Positions 47,035 through 60,162 of a DNA stretch of 64,000 bases are shown one piece after another (the stretch's first letter is position 1; every line of letters begins with the position of its first letter). The position numbers and the translations under genes are program-made. The notes beneath the pieces are model-generated. The model was not told the origin of the DNA, searched no databases, and worked only from the letters and a program-made list of their open reading frames with translations. Source of the DNA: Flammula alnicola (lineage: Eukaryota > Basidiomycota > Agaricomycetes > Agaricales > Strophariaceae); the NCBI GenBank assembly GCA_015499995.1, contig JADNRV010000119.1, positions 1-64,000 on the forward strand. Reading direction: 5' to 3'.

Positions 47035-49208
47035 TATACGGGGGAACTTGTAAAGTATAGTATCGGCGGTCAAGCGAGCGTGAGATTGTAGTCGATGTGG
47101 TTGTGAATAAAGCAAGAATTAAAGGGCGATACCGGTCGCAGAGGATATGAATGAAAGAAGGTGGGATAGATATGTGTGATTATATGGGTGTTAGATAAAT
47201 AATAAAAGAGAAGAAAAGATCGCCAGGATCTGGGGAAGGTGAAAGTGGGAAGGAAAGAAGGATAGAGTTGTGTTTCGGCTGCTCCGGATACTTATAGGCA
47301 TTTGATGTTGTGCAAGCTTTGTTTTCCGCTAGCGATCGCTTGTCAGCCTCCTAAACAGAGAGGGTTTCCGTTTTGGGAAATGGTGTTACCAGATCAGGAA
47401 TGGCCGCTGCGCCTGGTGATTCCAGGATGAGAGCTATGTACACGAGGACGATTACGTTTAGGGCTATGCAAGTTGGCACTCCGAATCATGGAGTAGTAGT
47501 CTTCTCGTATTCAGAGGCCTACAAAAAGGCTTTATTTGCATTTGTCGGGCGATTCGGATGGCGAAGCGAGCTCCCCCGCAGATATGCAATATAACTTTTC
47601 TAGTACTTTCCGAGATGAATGTTGTATGCTCCTTTATCTGATAATGTGCTTTCAGCTATGTATTCGAAGGTTGCTTCTTACGTAGTCGCCAATTCGTGAT
47701 GAGTATAAGCTGTATATTCTACCTCTCCACCTGTCCCTTCTAGCTCATGATGCAGCAATCTTTGCCACCGGAAGCTATCACAAAACAGTTAAAGTACACT
47801 CTATGGGTACTCAACAATCCATACTCGCTCCCAAGCTCTTGGGAGGCATGGCAGTTGGCGATGCTTGCAAGATGGTGAATGACATGCCTGCTTGAAGAGC
47901 AATTGTTTTTGCAAAATTGACAGAAGACTATAGTGCCGATTTGGTCGTGAACGAAGAGAATGGAAGTTGTCCTTCGGGGCCCATTGCTGGACGACTTGGC
48001 GCGAAAAACGCCGCATGCAAGTATAAAAAAACTCCTGTCTTATAAATCTCCGACTTGGGAGAGGACGTCGGTTAATTGAAGGACTAGGTACGAAGCTGAG
48101 AAGTTTAGCATGCGACGGGGACGGGCCTTATGACGCCCTTCGAGCTTTTCCTCTTTCATTCTTATTGATCTCAGGGCAGATAAATAGTTGCACCAGCCTT
48201 GCAACGCTAATTTCTAGAACTTGATGTAGATTTCAGTTTAGTGCAATGCCCCGCAACATTGGTGCAATTCTTCTTTAAAACAACGCCGAATCTGATCATA
48301 ATCGACATGTGTTCAGTTCCTTTCGTAGCGGTAGTGGACACTTCCCTTGTAAGATAGTACAGTATCAGATATCAGATTGCTCTATTTACCACCCATCGGC
48401 TATCAACGTCTTGTTTAAATTTTAGACTAAACAAGGCTAAATACCACAAAGCCGTTGCAGGCCGTTGCAGATGTATCATCTGCCATGAGTCAAGGCTAGT
48501 ACGTGACTAGTTGCCGACCACAGCGAAACTAGACACTGTGCCAGTAGTGTACATAGGCCTTAGTGATCAGCTCTTAATTATCGATGCGAGGTATTGACGC
48601 TATCGATATATATATAACACCCGTTGAACTGAGATGATGACCGCGACAGACGTTACAACTGATGCGAGGATATTCTCTGTGGGGTTGATGCGCCGCGTCC
48701 GGATAGATTACGACTCTTTTACGTAAGTAAAAGGGAGTTCTTTTAATCTACAGCTACCCACAAAAAAACAGGTTTGCAGCGACCTTGTTGGTCCCCTATC
48801 TTTGATGGCATCAGATTTGTAAGCATTGCCATGCTGTTCATCCCTTATCTTTGATGGCATCAGATTTGTAAGCTCCAGCCGCATGTTCGTGATTTAAAAA
48901 TAGCTGTACAGCAGCCAGCTTTCAACCTTCTGGGCGGTACAGATTGGCGTTTATTAAGTTACATATCTGTATTCTACTTGTTTTTCTGAATGGAATGGTA
49001 CTGCTTTTATATGCAAGCAAGGGGAAAGGATGGATGGATAGTTATTGAGTAATTGGACGACACGGCTATTTTTTGTTCCGGCAGTGATGGCAGCGGACTC
49101 CCGAGGCATAGAATTAGTGTTTATATAAGCATGGCGCAGATGAAGCTAACAAATCTTCGCGTTCAAAATCCACATGCATAGTAAGTAGGTAATAGACTCA
49201 TGTTTATA
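47035..49208. other. No gene recognised; AT-rich
   Basis: Only short frames occur. It contains the promoter side of the secreted-protein gene and a two-copy repeat at 48793-48873. Confidence 0.5.
48793..48873 (+). repeat. Two-copy direct repeat, 32 bp, period about 49
   Basis: CTATCTTTGATGGCATCAG and the following TTTGTAAGC occur at 48793-48824 and again, with one change, at 48842-48873. Confidence 0.85.
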
Positions 49209-49771
49209 GCTTTGCATGGCAGTACGACTCTTTTCCTTTTTTGATATTTTTATTTTTTATTTTTATTCTTTATATAAGTTGTAATTTTACTGATAGTGTG
49301 TCTACTTGAATCAATATTATATTATACCTCGTCTGTGGTGAGGTATCTCTAAGTAATACGGTAATTTTGGTATAGTCTCACTTGCTTCGATCACGGTACA
49401 CTTGAGAACGCCTGTACATTGTGGGTATTGCATCATGGGATCCACAGGCAAGGGTGTTGGTCAATAATGCCAAATAATGCTCTATTTGGTGTTGGGGGGG
49501 CTTAGCAGTGTTTATGTCAGCACTTCGTTCGAAGTGCTGACATAAACACTCAAATTTAAATCTATTATTTTAATTAAATAATTTAAGTCATGTGATTTAA
49601 TATGTGAGACATAGAGGAGCATCGAGGATCTCGAAGCCTTCTGAAGGCTTCGAGATGGCGGGAATGATCATTAGTCTATTATTAGATGCTACATATTGGG
49701 TGATATCCACATTTTTCAGGCCAAATTTTGGCCTGAAGGATCAGCCTGAAACCCTATATAAACCACACAAG
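49209..49771 (+). repeat. Left arm of large foldback palindrome
   Basis: This 563-base arm is the near-exact complement of 49873-50422. A 101-base centre separates the arms. The main difference is a 14-base insertion near 49638 that duplicates CTTCGAG-type sequence. Arm sequence is AT-rich and non-coding. Confidence 0.9.
49507..49550. repeat. Internal palindrome within foldback arm (left)
   Basis: Two 21-base complementary arms around a TT centre contain TGTTTATGTCAGCACTTCG. The same palindrome occurs in the right arm at 50080-50123, and a diverged single arm (TGTTTATGTAAGCACTTT) sits in the central loop near 49805. Confidence 0.88.
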
Positions 49772-49872
49772 AAACTGAGAAACAGCCAGGTACTTTCTAC
49801 ATAGTTGTTTATGTAAGCACTTTATTGAACATAGAAAGACTATAATGAACTATACTATGAAATAGATGAGGT

Positions 49873-50422
49873 CTTGTGTGGTTTATATAGGGTTTCAGGC
49901 CGATCCTTCAGGCCAAAATTTGGCCTGAAAAATGTGGATATCACCCAATATGTAGCATCTAATAATAGACTAATGATCATTCCCGCCATAAGGCTTCGAG
50001 ATCCTCGATGCTCCTCTATGTCTCACATATTAAATCACATGACTTAAATTATTTAATTAAAATAATAGATTTAAATTTGAGTGTTTATGTCAGCACTTCG
50101 AACGAAGTGCTGACATAAACACTGCTAAGCCCCCCCAACACCAAATAGAGCATTATTTGGCATTATTGACCAACACCCTTGCCTGTGGATCCCATGATGC
50201 AATACCCACAATGTACAGGCGTTCTCAAGTGTACCGTGATCGAAGCAAGTGAGACTATACCAAAATTACCGTATTACTTAGAGATACCTCACCACAGACG
50301 AGGTATAATATAATATTGATTCAAGTAGACACACTATCAGTAAAATTACAACTTATATAAAGAATAAAAATAAAAAATAAAAATATCAAAAAAAGGAAAA
50401 GAGTCGTACTGCCACGCAAAGC
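49873..50422 (-). repeat. Right arm of large foldback palindrome
   Basis: Complement of the left arm, 550 bases. The match begins at the CTTGTGTGG next to the centre and ends at CACGCAAAGC at 50422, opposite GCTTTGCATG at 49209. Confidence 0.9.
50080..50123. repeat. Internal palindrome within foldback arm (right)
   Basis: Mirror copy of 49507-49550, with AA at the centre. Confidence 0.88.
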
Positions 50423-51184
50423 AGTGGCCCGCTACCACAAGTATTAGTATTATTACTTATCTACTGTAAATAAATGCGACTCGGATTCAATGCTTAAATC
50501 TTCTTATCAGATTTGGATCCGGCGTGAAAACGTTCAATTGTCAATCAATTGTTGCCGTAGGCTTTGACCTCCCAGTCGGCTGGATATGTCAATGACCTAG
50601 GATATCTTTGACGTAGATAATCCATAATGACCACAAGGATACTTGCTAAGTACGCACGTTGGGCCCTTGATATTTACCGCAGGGGTCGTTCAAGAATCGC
50701 TGTAGAATCTCGATAAGAAACTCATGTTATCTGCAAGGTCAGACCTTGGTCAGACGTAATAACGCCTGCCAGCGGCACCTGACTATTTGAAACGGCGATG
50801 CCTTGGCCATTAAGTAATCTGCCACTGAGTACTTAGTGGTAAACTCGGACTGTAAATTCCTGAAGCGTGTACATCCGAGTACCCTTTCAGTGTAACACGC
50901 TTCTGTCGTTGTTTGGGGCACTGCAATCGTGTATGCCATCCATCGGAATGGGATAAGTTTCGTTGCCGGTTTGCCGAGCCCTGGCACTGGAATTAGTAAT
51001 TTAATTAATAATTTACAGTCCGGTTAAACCGGCTCTTCAGGATGATTTTGGCCGGGGAATCAATGTGTTGTCTTCTCCCCACCTGCTTGGTCATTGACAC
51101 CCTCGTTCTCGAGCCAGGACGTGCCGAACCCAATTTAAGGACTTAAAGTACTCAACACTTTCCTCCATCGTGTTGCATTCAGCT
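50423..51184. other. No gene recognised
   Basis: Upstream region of the thioesterase gene; only short frames are seen. Confidence 0.5.
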
Positions 51185-52216
51185 ATGTTCAAGTCAAGAA
51201 CAATCAGCCACGCAATTAGAACAGGGCGACTGGGCTACGCATCGCAGAACAGACACACGTCTTCAATCAGTGTTTGTGTTATATCCATCGACCAATTGAC
51301 CAGTCTTGAGCTGAGATCCACTTGTTTAGGCCCTTCAAGCTGCTTTCCGCGATCCTTCGTCTCCGTTCCATATCCCACCTGGTACCCAAGGCCCGGAGTC
51401 CCCTGACTCTCCACCAACTCAGGCGCATTTTACGTCGTTGGCAGCAGAGTTACCTGAGTCAACTATCGGGAGTTTAGAAGAGGCACACGGGAAACTCTGG
51501 AAAGCAGGATTGGACCCCCTGTCGTTTTGGGAGCAGCGCATCGTGTGGGGCGATCAGGATTCTTTTCAGTGAGTCTCTTGAGCATTTTTGGAGTCTGTCA
51601 GCGCGTCGTTTCTGTTGGTTTCTCATGCTCTCTACTTAGACACGTGAATAATGTTCGTTATAGTGAGTGAGTTTGGTTGGAGCTCCTCCAAGAGGCCTTC
51701 TACTAAATTCTGCTACCCCTTTCCACGAAGTCCGATTCTTTGAATCCGTAAGTTTCCTGGTGCTTTGTTGTCATGACCTTTGTATTCAAAACTTACCAAC
51801 GCTCTTTGAAGGCGCGTATTAAATGGATGATGTCCCTTGGCGAAGAACTTGGTGGACCAGTTAGAGCGAAAGCTATGATTAGCGGGCAAGGAGTATCCTT
51901 GATACTTAAATCTATTGACGTCCAATTCAGACGTCCTGTCACTTATCCTGATACTGTGGGTCATAAATCCATCCGAAGAAACAATGTCCGCTGACGCTGG
52001 CTCCAGCTCCTAATAGGCTACCGGCCTTTACCTCCTGCGACTGATCACGATACCTCGACGTTCCATGTGGCCGCCTCTGCATATTCCCTCGCGCAGAAGG
52101 CATTCGTCGCGCATTCTAAAGAAGCTCTCGTGTGGTACGATTACGACAGGCTCAAGAAATGCGATCCAGGAGAAAGGGCTAAAGAGGTTTTACGAGGCAG
52201 GATGAGTAAAGAATAG
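51185..52216 (+). CDS. Hotdog-fold thioesterase, probably mitochondrial
   Basis: Six exons (51185-51271, 51330-51568, 51640-51662, 51731-51747, 51812-51955, 52007-52216) join in phase into 239 residues. The N-terminus MFKSRTISHAIRTGRLGYASQ is basic and free of acidic residues, like a mitochondrial presequence. The hotdog signature is clear: VWGDQDSFQHVNNVRYIRFF, then ARIKWMMSLGEELGG, GVSLILKSIDVQFRRPV and YPDTLLIGYR, with the second half ending in VWYDYDRLKKCDPG. Members of this 4HBT-like family hydrolyse acyl-CoA thioesters. The Asp in GDQD and the HVNN segment match the usual active-site helix start. Two exons are only 23 and 17 bases. The exact acyl substrate is unknown. Confidence 0.87.
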
Positions 52217-54273
52217 ATGCCTTCCGAAGTTTTCTCGACGCGTTGACTGCTCTAGCATCTATAATTATTATATTGGCAAGATATTCCAGGCGCGCAGTTC
52301 ATTTCTGTCTCAAGCACGATGGCGACCCAGACCGTTCATGCAGCAGATACATGCGAACTTGCTTGCTTGCGTTTTTATCGCCATTCCTCGAACCCTGGAT
52401 ATGGCACCAAACTGAAGCATTAATTCTCGAGAGGACAGCGGGGAATAGTAAGCTAACTTCCGAGGTAAGTGGACGCCTCCAAAACAATCCTGATGATAAT
52501 CCTTTGTGTTCGTGGTTCGTGGGGTTTCTCTAGGCGCAGGGATGCTCTGTTGCCGTTTTGGAGATAAGATTTGAAAGTCCAGACAAAATTTGCGAAACCT
52601 TGTCGAATCTTATCGGAGTACTGGCAGTCCGTGCTGAGAACGGGGATAATGTTGAATTGTGATCCGAGGCAAGTACTCAGGTAGATATACCTCGCAAACG
52701 CGTTGGGTACGTCCGCGAAATCCGAAAAAAAAAAAGGAAGTTGATTCCTGACCATGAAGTGGATTTAAAGAGGGGCTCGGTGGTCCGAAAGCATCGATAT
52801 CTTTACATAAAAATCGTGAATCCGTATCATCCAGAGAACAGCTCTGCAAGGGCTTGGCACGATTTATTCCTATTTTAGGCATAACTGCTATATATACCTA
52901 GGTGATGCCAAGTTTGCGGGCTTGGGTAGGACTCGGAGGCATTCGAGGCCGGTTACTCGAGAAAGAAATCTCGAGACGGACAAGTCCGATCCTGGCTGCA
53001 AATTTTAATTTCAGTGCCATAAAATGAGTCGGTTTTTGGGATTCGGCTTCATAGTCTCGGACCAGCTCTCTTAACTGTCCCAATTAGGCGGGTCCGTCAA
53101 TGTGCAATGGATTTAAAATTGTAAAGGGCGAGGTAGCCTTTCACGACCATCGTCTAAATTATGAGCAAAAAAAATAATTTAAAAACGAGATGGGGTGGGC
53201 AATAAACCGTCGAAAGTTGTAAGAGAAGGTCCCGGTTATCTAGTTGGTTGTGTCCCAGACTCTCTTGACGAGATATCCCAAAATGGATCGTTAAGAGAGG
53301 CTGGCACGAGACTATCGGCTTCAGTCCTGGAAAGCCGGATCTGTTTGGGCAGCTTCGACTAAAAGCGGCCGTGACTTGAAGCAGCTGGCCTTGAGCTGGC
53401 CTTTCTGTCGTCCGTGCCACCCATAGGGCCACACATCATCAATTCAAGAAGATAAGTCGCAAATGAGGCTATGGCATAGACAGACAGACGTAAAATACTA
53501 GCAAAGTACAGGTCCACCGGATCGGAATCGTTGTTGACGGTAGTTTACACTGCCGAAGGCGAAAGCTTCGTGCCATCAAATTTCTTGGCTGTTCTCCCCG
53601 ACCACCATGTCAGTTGAACACGCCGCTTCTTCCCGCCGCTCTTTCCTTTACCGTGCCGCCCTAAGTTGTATAACATGATGGGCCTTAGACCCAGAAACTT
53701 GATTATCTTGACGACAGGTACGACAGTTGCATTTCGTTTCAAGTTCAAGTTGGAGGTTGACACCGCTGCTAGTAGCAACCTTGTCGGGAACGCGTGTCGA
53801 GCCGCGAAATTTGCGTGTTTGAAGTTGAACCTTCTTCCGAATTGCTCTGCCTTGGCACTGGGCAGATCTACATCGTCTAATCCATATTTGTCCACGCGTA
53901 CGGGGTCATTGGCCGTCCAGCTCTGCTGTCCAATTGCAGGAGCGACTCTAAGCCACAAAATCTCACCCTTCGTCTCAGAATGCCTTGGCGATTCCCTTCC
54001 TATCAGATCGTTTTCGTGATATCTCCCCATGGAGGCGATACACCTTCATCCTCGAGAACCTCCCAGATCTCCGTTTTCTGTTTATTGATCGTGAGATGTC
54101 TTTAAGTTTGTCTGCTTCTCTTTTCCTTATTCATACCCCGACGCCGCCTAGTGCTTACTCTGTACACGATTGACACCGGATGGTGGCTCCAAACAGAGTG
54201 GATCATATAATAGCATTCCCCTTTGGCTCTTCAGGAGCATCGACGCGACTTTGGCCCCCTTCCTTGAAGCGCG
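52217..54273. other. No gene recognised
   Basis: The longest frame (53545-54030, minus, about 160 codons) has no recognisable domain, and a comparable frame overlaps it on the other strand. The stretch probably holds the promoter of the large adenylating-enzyme gene. Confidence 0.5.
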
Positions 54274-57200
54274 ATGTCCATCCCACTATCATTCCTCGAC
54301 GCATCTTCTTGCCCGAAAGATTCTTCTCTCGGAGAATATTTTGGCGACTGCATCTCGACGTCTTCCATCCAATCCTTGATCGATTGTCTGTGTTCTGGAT
54401 CCAACCCTGCTATATATTCCCCTGATCCCACTCGTCCACCTTTGCTTCAAGAAAACCTCAGAAATTTTGTTTCCAACTTTGTGTTGCCCCATGCTGCCGA
54501 CCGGACACCACTGGGCCGAAACGACCGAATAATGGTCGTCTTACCAGCTGGTCCCGAAAACGCTCTTGCGCTACTGACACTTGGGAGCTACCATTCTTGT
54601 GCTCCAGTCAACGCGAGCTGTACAATTTCGGAGTTGAAAGACGACGCCTTGAGGCTGAAAGCAAAAGCCATCATCACGACCGAGGAAGTTGCGAAGCGCC
54701 TCGAATTGAAATTAATCCTGGACGAACTTGATTGCGACATCATCCACCTCCGTGCACGTCCTTCGGGCCCTGCTGGATTATTCGACCTTTCCATTCCAGG
54801 AAGCCCCGCTCCGATGGTACCATCACATCCTTCAGAATCGCACGGCCTCGACGATATATCCCTCATACTGCACACATCTGGGACTAGTGGGAAGAAAAAA
54901 GTCGTCCGCTATTCACTCAGGGCGTTATTAGTTGGCACCTGCTGTGTGGTACACTCTTGGGGTTTGAAACCGGGCGATATTAACTGTATGTCATCTTTTT
55001 CATTTCGAGCGATAAACTGTACTAAATTAGCTTGCAGTAAACATGATGCCGCTGTTCCACGTAGGGGGGATAGTGCGGAATTTACTTGCACCTATCCTTT
55101 CAGGAGGGAGCTCAATCATGTGTCTTGGCTTCGATCCTGATGCTTTTTGGTCGCTCTCCTTGGAACTCAAGGCCACATGGTGCGTAAATCAATTCTTAGT
55201 GGAATGCCGCTCGGTTTTCTCATTGTAGGGTCTCACCTTCTATAAAAGGTATTACGCTGCTCCTACGGTGCATCATGCGATTCTTTTAGCAAGACCCAAT
55301 GCCGTGGTTGCATCTAGGGACCTCTGCATACGGCTCATTTGTAATGCAGCAGGAGGACTACTACCTTCACTGGCCTCTGAGCTTCATACTGTTTTTGGAG
55401 CTGTGATCCTCCCATCTTATGGGATGACAGAGTAAGCTCGCCCACCGACGTCTTATTTCCGACTTATAGCTTACCCTTTTACCTGCTCAGGTGCATGCCC
55501 ATTGCGACTCCCTTGACAGATTATCAACTTGATCGTCCGGGATGTTCAGGAATTGCATGTGGGCCATACCTGTCAATACGCGATCCCCACGATATTGAAC
55601 GCGAATTCTCGCCGAGGAAGACAGGCGCTATATGCGTCCGCGGGCTGCCGACATTCGATGGCTATGAGACATCACCAGACCTCACTGTTCCTCTTGACAC
55701 ATCTGCTTTCTCGAGCGAGGGGTGGTTTGACTCCGGCGACATGGGTTATATGGACGAGGATGGGTCAGTCCAAGTCTTCGAAATTTCACATATCAATCAT
55801 CCAAAGGATTTGCTGACGAATTATGAACCAGATATCTTTATATCACAGGCCGTTCCAAGGAAATTATCAATAAAGGAGGCGAAGTAGTATCTCCCTTTGA
55901 GGTCGAAGAAGCGGTTATGACTGCTGCCAAGGAACATATGAAGGTGTGAAAATCTGGCCCGTTCAAGTGTTGGTTAAATGCTCATCCGTACAAGACTGCT
56001 CTAGCGTTTTCCATCGAACACGATGTCTTACAAGAAACTATTGGTGTGGTTATAGTGCCCGATCAAACCCGGCCTCGTCTGAGCCTGTCACAACTTCACG
56101 ACTTGCTCAAGTGGGTCACAATAATCAGTCTAGTGAGCGCCTCTTACTAATCGTAAAAAGAGGGCATCTGCATCCTTCAAAATGGCCCTTCGCTATCGTT
56201 TACATGGACGGACTTCCTAAAAATAGGTGATTAATGATTTCCCAAGTTAAAGCCCTGCCAGCCTACCGACCTATTTTTTAGTGCAGGAAAACCTCTGCGA
56301 ATAGCTCTATCCAAGCGCTTGGGTATCGGAAAGCTAACTGATGACCACCCGACTCTTCATCGACATTTCGAGGCTACGTTGCCCCAGAATCAACATCTCC
56401 TTTCGGAACCGATTCCTTGCTCCAGGGTCGCAGTCAACCTCCATAATGTTGAAAAAGCAATCAGAAACGTTGCAAGCGTTGATGATGTCGCATTACGGTG
56501 TCGCTCTGACGGATCCGCCGACGCTTATATCTCCTTAGCTCTCCAATCGACGCTTGTGTCAGGCGACGTCATCCAGCTAATTTCCCTCGTCCTTGATGGC
56601 TACGAAGTTCCAAGCCGCGCGTATCATCTCCACGGCCCATTGCTCCGAGGCGCTTCTGGCTATTATGACTACTACGCTATGGAGAAACAGCTGCTGGGAA
56701 ACATGGCTGTTACAATGTCCCAATGGCAGCTGCTAGTGCGCGATATTGTGGCAGAAATGCTGAGCATCGATCCTGGCATATTCGCGAGGATTCGGACTTC
56801 TTTCCTCCTGGGCGGAAACTCCTTGCTACTGGGTAAACTTTCTTACCAAATACGAAGACAAGCTGGGATCAATGTTGGAATCGCGGAGCTCTTCACCGAA
56901 AGTACCATCAAGGGAATAGCTGCTCTAATCGAAGAAAAAGACCCCTCAAAGGCACATGGACACATTGACCACGACAATGTGGCCGGTGAGAAGATGGACA
57001 GTCGGTCTACTGATGCGTCATCCACGACAGCAGTTTCCGTAGATTATGACTATGAGCAAGATCTCGAGTACGCTCAGTCGAAGAGGTCGAGAAAGCAAGA
57101 CCACCCTCTATGTCTCATCGTTCAAGCAGTCCCTTTCCTCTTTTTCTATCCCTTCAAGACTGCATTGGCCTGTACGTGAGCTTTCCTTGCGATGTCTCGC

Positions 57201-60162
57201 TTTTTTATTATGACTTACGATCATATTAGGGTCTCTGCTGCTATATATGATGTCATATATGTCGAATTTCACAACCGGAAGCTTCTGGGAACATATGTTC
57301 GCGTTGCTGAAAGCGATCGTCGTTGCGAGATTGATCTCCCGGATTATATGTCCCCTTGTTGCAATCGCTTTCAAATGGATCGTCATCGGGAGGTACCAAC
57401 CGGGAGTTTATCGAATGTGAGCACTGAGTGTTGTGTAATGTGCTTACCTCCTTATTGATCCTCTTTGCCAATAGGTGGTCCGCGTACTATCTCCGCTGGT
57501 GGATTGTCAATCAAAGTCTAAGGTAATATCTTTCCTGTTAACTATGGCACTGACAATCAGACAACTGAAATATTTTTTTGTGTAGGATATCAGGGCGAGG
57601 GATCTTTGCTGTCCATCCTTCATTAATGATACTTTATTATCGCCTCCTTGGAGCCAACATTGGGCAGGACGTGTATATCGATGAGAAGACGAAGGTATAC
57701 GAATGTGATCTTATCACCCTGAAAGACGGCTGCCGGCTGGATACCGCAAGCCTGCGCGGGTTTTGTGTGGAACGAGAGGGATATTTCCGACTTGCACCCG
57801 TAACTGTTGGACGCGATGCCTTTGTGAACACCTATACGTTCCTCTCTCCAGGTTGCGATGTTCCAGATGGGTCAGTATATGGTCCTCATGCATCATCTTA
57901 CGACGAACCATCTCCAAAGTCGTACGCCGCATATAATCGAACCTTGCAGAGGAAGCCTATGTGGTATTTGCAGATCTTAGTTGCATGGCCCATAATTTTG
58001 ATTGTGACTTTCATATCCTGTACGTGTTATCTTCACTTATTTATTCGTTGGCTGATCCCAAAATAGATATACCCTGGATCGTTGCAATTTTCGCCATGGT
58101 CAGCGAGACAAAGATATCAAACCCTGGACTGAACGCGCTAGAATCTGTGATTTACTGGTTCTCTGACCCGAGGCGTGTACTATATCATGCCGTATCACGA
58201 GTTGTCCGAGCCCTCGTTAGGCCGTTGGTACAAGTTGCTCTAGGCATCTTGATCAAACGACTATTTGGGTTGCATTCCGAAACCGCCAGCCTGCCCAATT
58301 CCCAGAAAGTATTACTTCGACGATATATCAACGATATCCTGCTTTCGCAAGAATCATTAAAAGAGGTGTTCTCCATCTTAGGCAGCCATTATGAAGTCGT
58401 CTCGGTGAGATTCATCCAATACCACCATTCTGGAAAGTACTGACAAATTTGATGTCATGTCAGATTGTTTATCGAGCCATGGGTGCTAAAGTTGGTCGAC
58501 ATGTCTATTGGCCTGGCTCAGGGATCAAATGTCCAGACCCCGAGTTGCTGGAGATCGGCGATGACGTTGTCTTTGGATCCCGCTCAGCCTTAATCACGAC
58601 AGATAGATTGGGCTCTGGAAAAATTATTGTCGAGAATGGAGGTGAGATTCGATTTCTTTGATAGCCCAACCAATCATTGTCTGGCTTTATCTCTGATTAT
58701 CACTGCTATTCCCAGCTATGATAGCGGACCGAGTCGTTCTCTTGCCTTCAACTCGAGTCGGAAGCCGTGCTGTCATGGGCTCAGGAGCGCTTGGTAAACG
58801 AGGCGCGACATACGAGGCTGGTTCCACCTGGATCGGCAATGGTGAGCATTCTTACCGACCCTAGTAGAAGGCAAATTTTTGAATAATACCCACAGTCAAA
58901 GGAGAGGCGGTATGCCTTAACAAAGGATCGAAAGAGAACCTCGGCGGCGATACGTGCACACCTTTCGGCCGAGCATTCTACAAGAGACAAGCCAACTACT
59001 TCGTTTTCCCATATCCTATGATTGTTTCCGTCAGCATTCTCGTTACTGCCCTATCTGCGATGTACTGGTCGATCAGCGCTGTAGGTGCTGCTCAAATGCT
59101 ACGACATGCCCAGATCCATATTCACCGGTTTCGACTCTTCGAACAATACTGGTTTCAGCTTGGCATCCTCTACGGTCTCGTCGCGACATGCTTTACGGTC
59201 ATGGTCGCTGCGCAAGGGATATTCTCGATTCTCTGGGTGATTTTGGCCAAACGGATCGTTATCGGGCGGCGCCGCCCGGGTCGGTATGACTGGGACCAGA
59301 GTAGTTACTGTCAGCGATGGCAGCTCCATCTCGTCCTGTCGCGCTTTATGTACAAAGGATACGGCAGTGGGGGTGTGTTGGGACCCTTGGCCGGTTCTGC
59401 TTACATTGTTTGGTATTTCCGAGCCCTTGGAGCCAAGATCGGTGACAACTGTGCCATCTGGGCTGGCGGAAAGTCAGGTCTGATGACAGAGCCCGACCTT
59501 GTTGAGGTACCTTCCTAGTCTTTTTCCTTCTGCCCTTGTGATGCTGATCAGTATAATTCAGCTTGGCGACGACGTCAACTTGGATGAATGCTCTGTGGTG
59601 GCTCACCTGAACTCACGAGGAAATTTTTCATTGAATCAACTTAAGATTGGAAACCAGTCAGTAAAATTTGAATCTCAAGACCGTACGTCTAACCCTAAAT
59701 CCGTTCGATAGATGCGCTATGCGTGCCGGCTCACGGCTGCTCTCCGGAGCGTCTATGGAAGATAACAGCATGCTTTGCGAACACACTCTTTTGACTTCTG
59801 GCGACGTCGCCGATGCAGGGCAAACGTACGTTGGCTGGCCAGCAAAAATATTGCAGAACCCAATTCCGAACAACAACGAAGACGATGTGGTGCCGCCATC
59901 GCATGCGCTTTTGACATGTCCCATTTGCCGCCGGTTCCCGAAGGATAGTACCATCAGCCCGTGCGGACACTTATTTTGTCAACCGTAAGTGAGCCAGCCA
60001 TTTGTTCCGTCTTCTAGAGGTCGTCATCTTCGTCTTCATTATAGATGCATCACGAGGTCTATATCAAGCCGCAAGTATTGCCCCGTATGCTTCGAACCAT
60101 CAAAACCACACCAGCTGAAGAAAGTCCACCTCTCTTTCGCAACGGAGGTCCCGACTCCGTGA
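54274..60162 (+). CDS. NRPS-like adenylating enzyme with membrane beta-helix region and RING
   Basis: Eighteen exons encode 1633 residues: 54274-54985, 55038-55179, 55249-55431, 55491-55763, 55832-55943, 55995-56110, 56161-56226, 56282-57171, 57230-57416, 57475-57522, 57586-58019, 58067-58404, 58464-58641, 58716-58841, 58896-59506, 59562-59656, 59712-59984 and 60045-60162. Residues 1 to about 640 form an AMP-binding domain: HTSGTSGKKK at 200-209, YGMTE at 342-346, Asp429 in SGDMG, and TGRSKEIINKGGE. A carrier domain follows with LGGNSLL (Ser715). The second half alternates membrane helices with three hexapeptide beta-helix blocks (LGANIGQDVY, MGAKVGRHVYW, LGAKIGDNCAIW). This order recalls epsilon-poly-lysine synthetase-like proteins, so it may activate an amino or carboxylic acid and transfer it at a membrane. 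A C3HC4 RING (Cys1573 to Cys1610) is fused at the end in the same exon chain, which is unexpected. Product unknown. Confidence 0.85.

Noticed and set aside
53545..54030. 161-codon minus-strand frame
   Set aside because: No domain, and a comparable frame overlaps it on the other strand. Not enough to call a gene.
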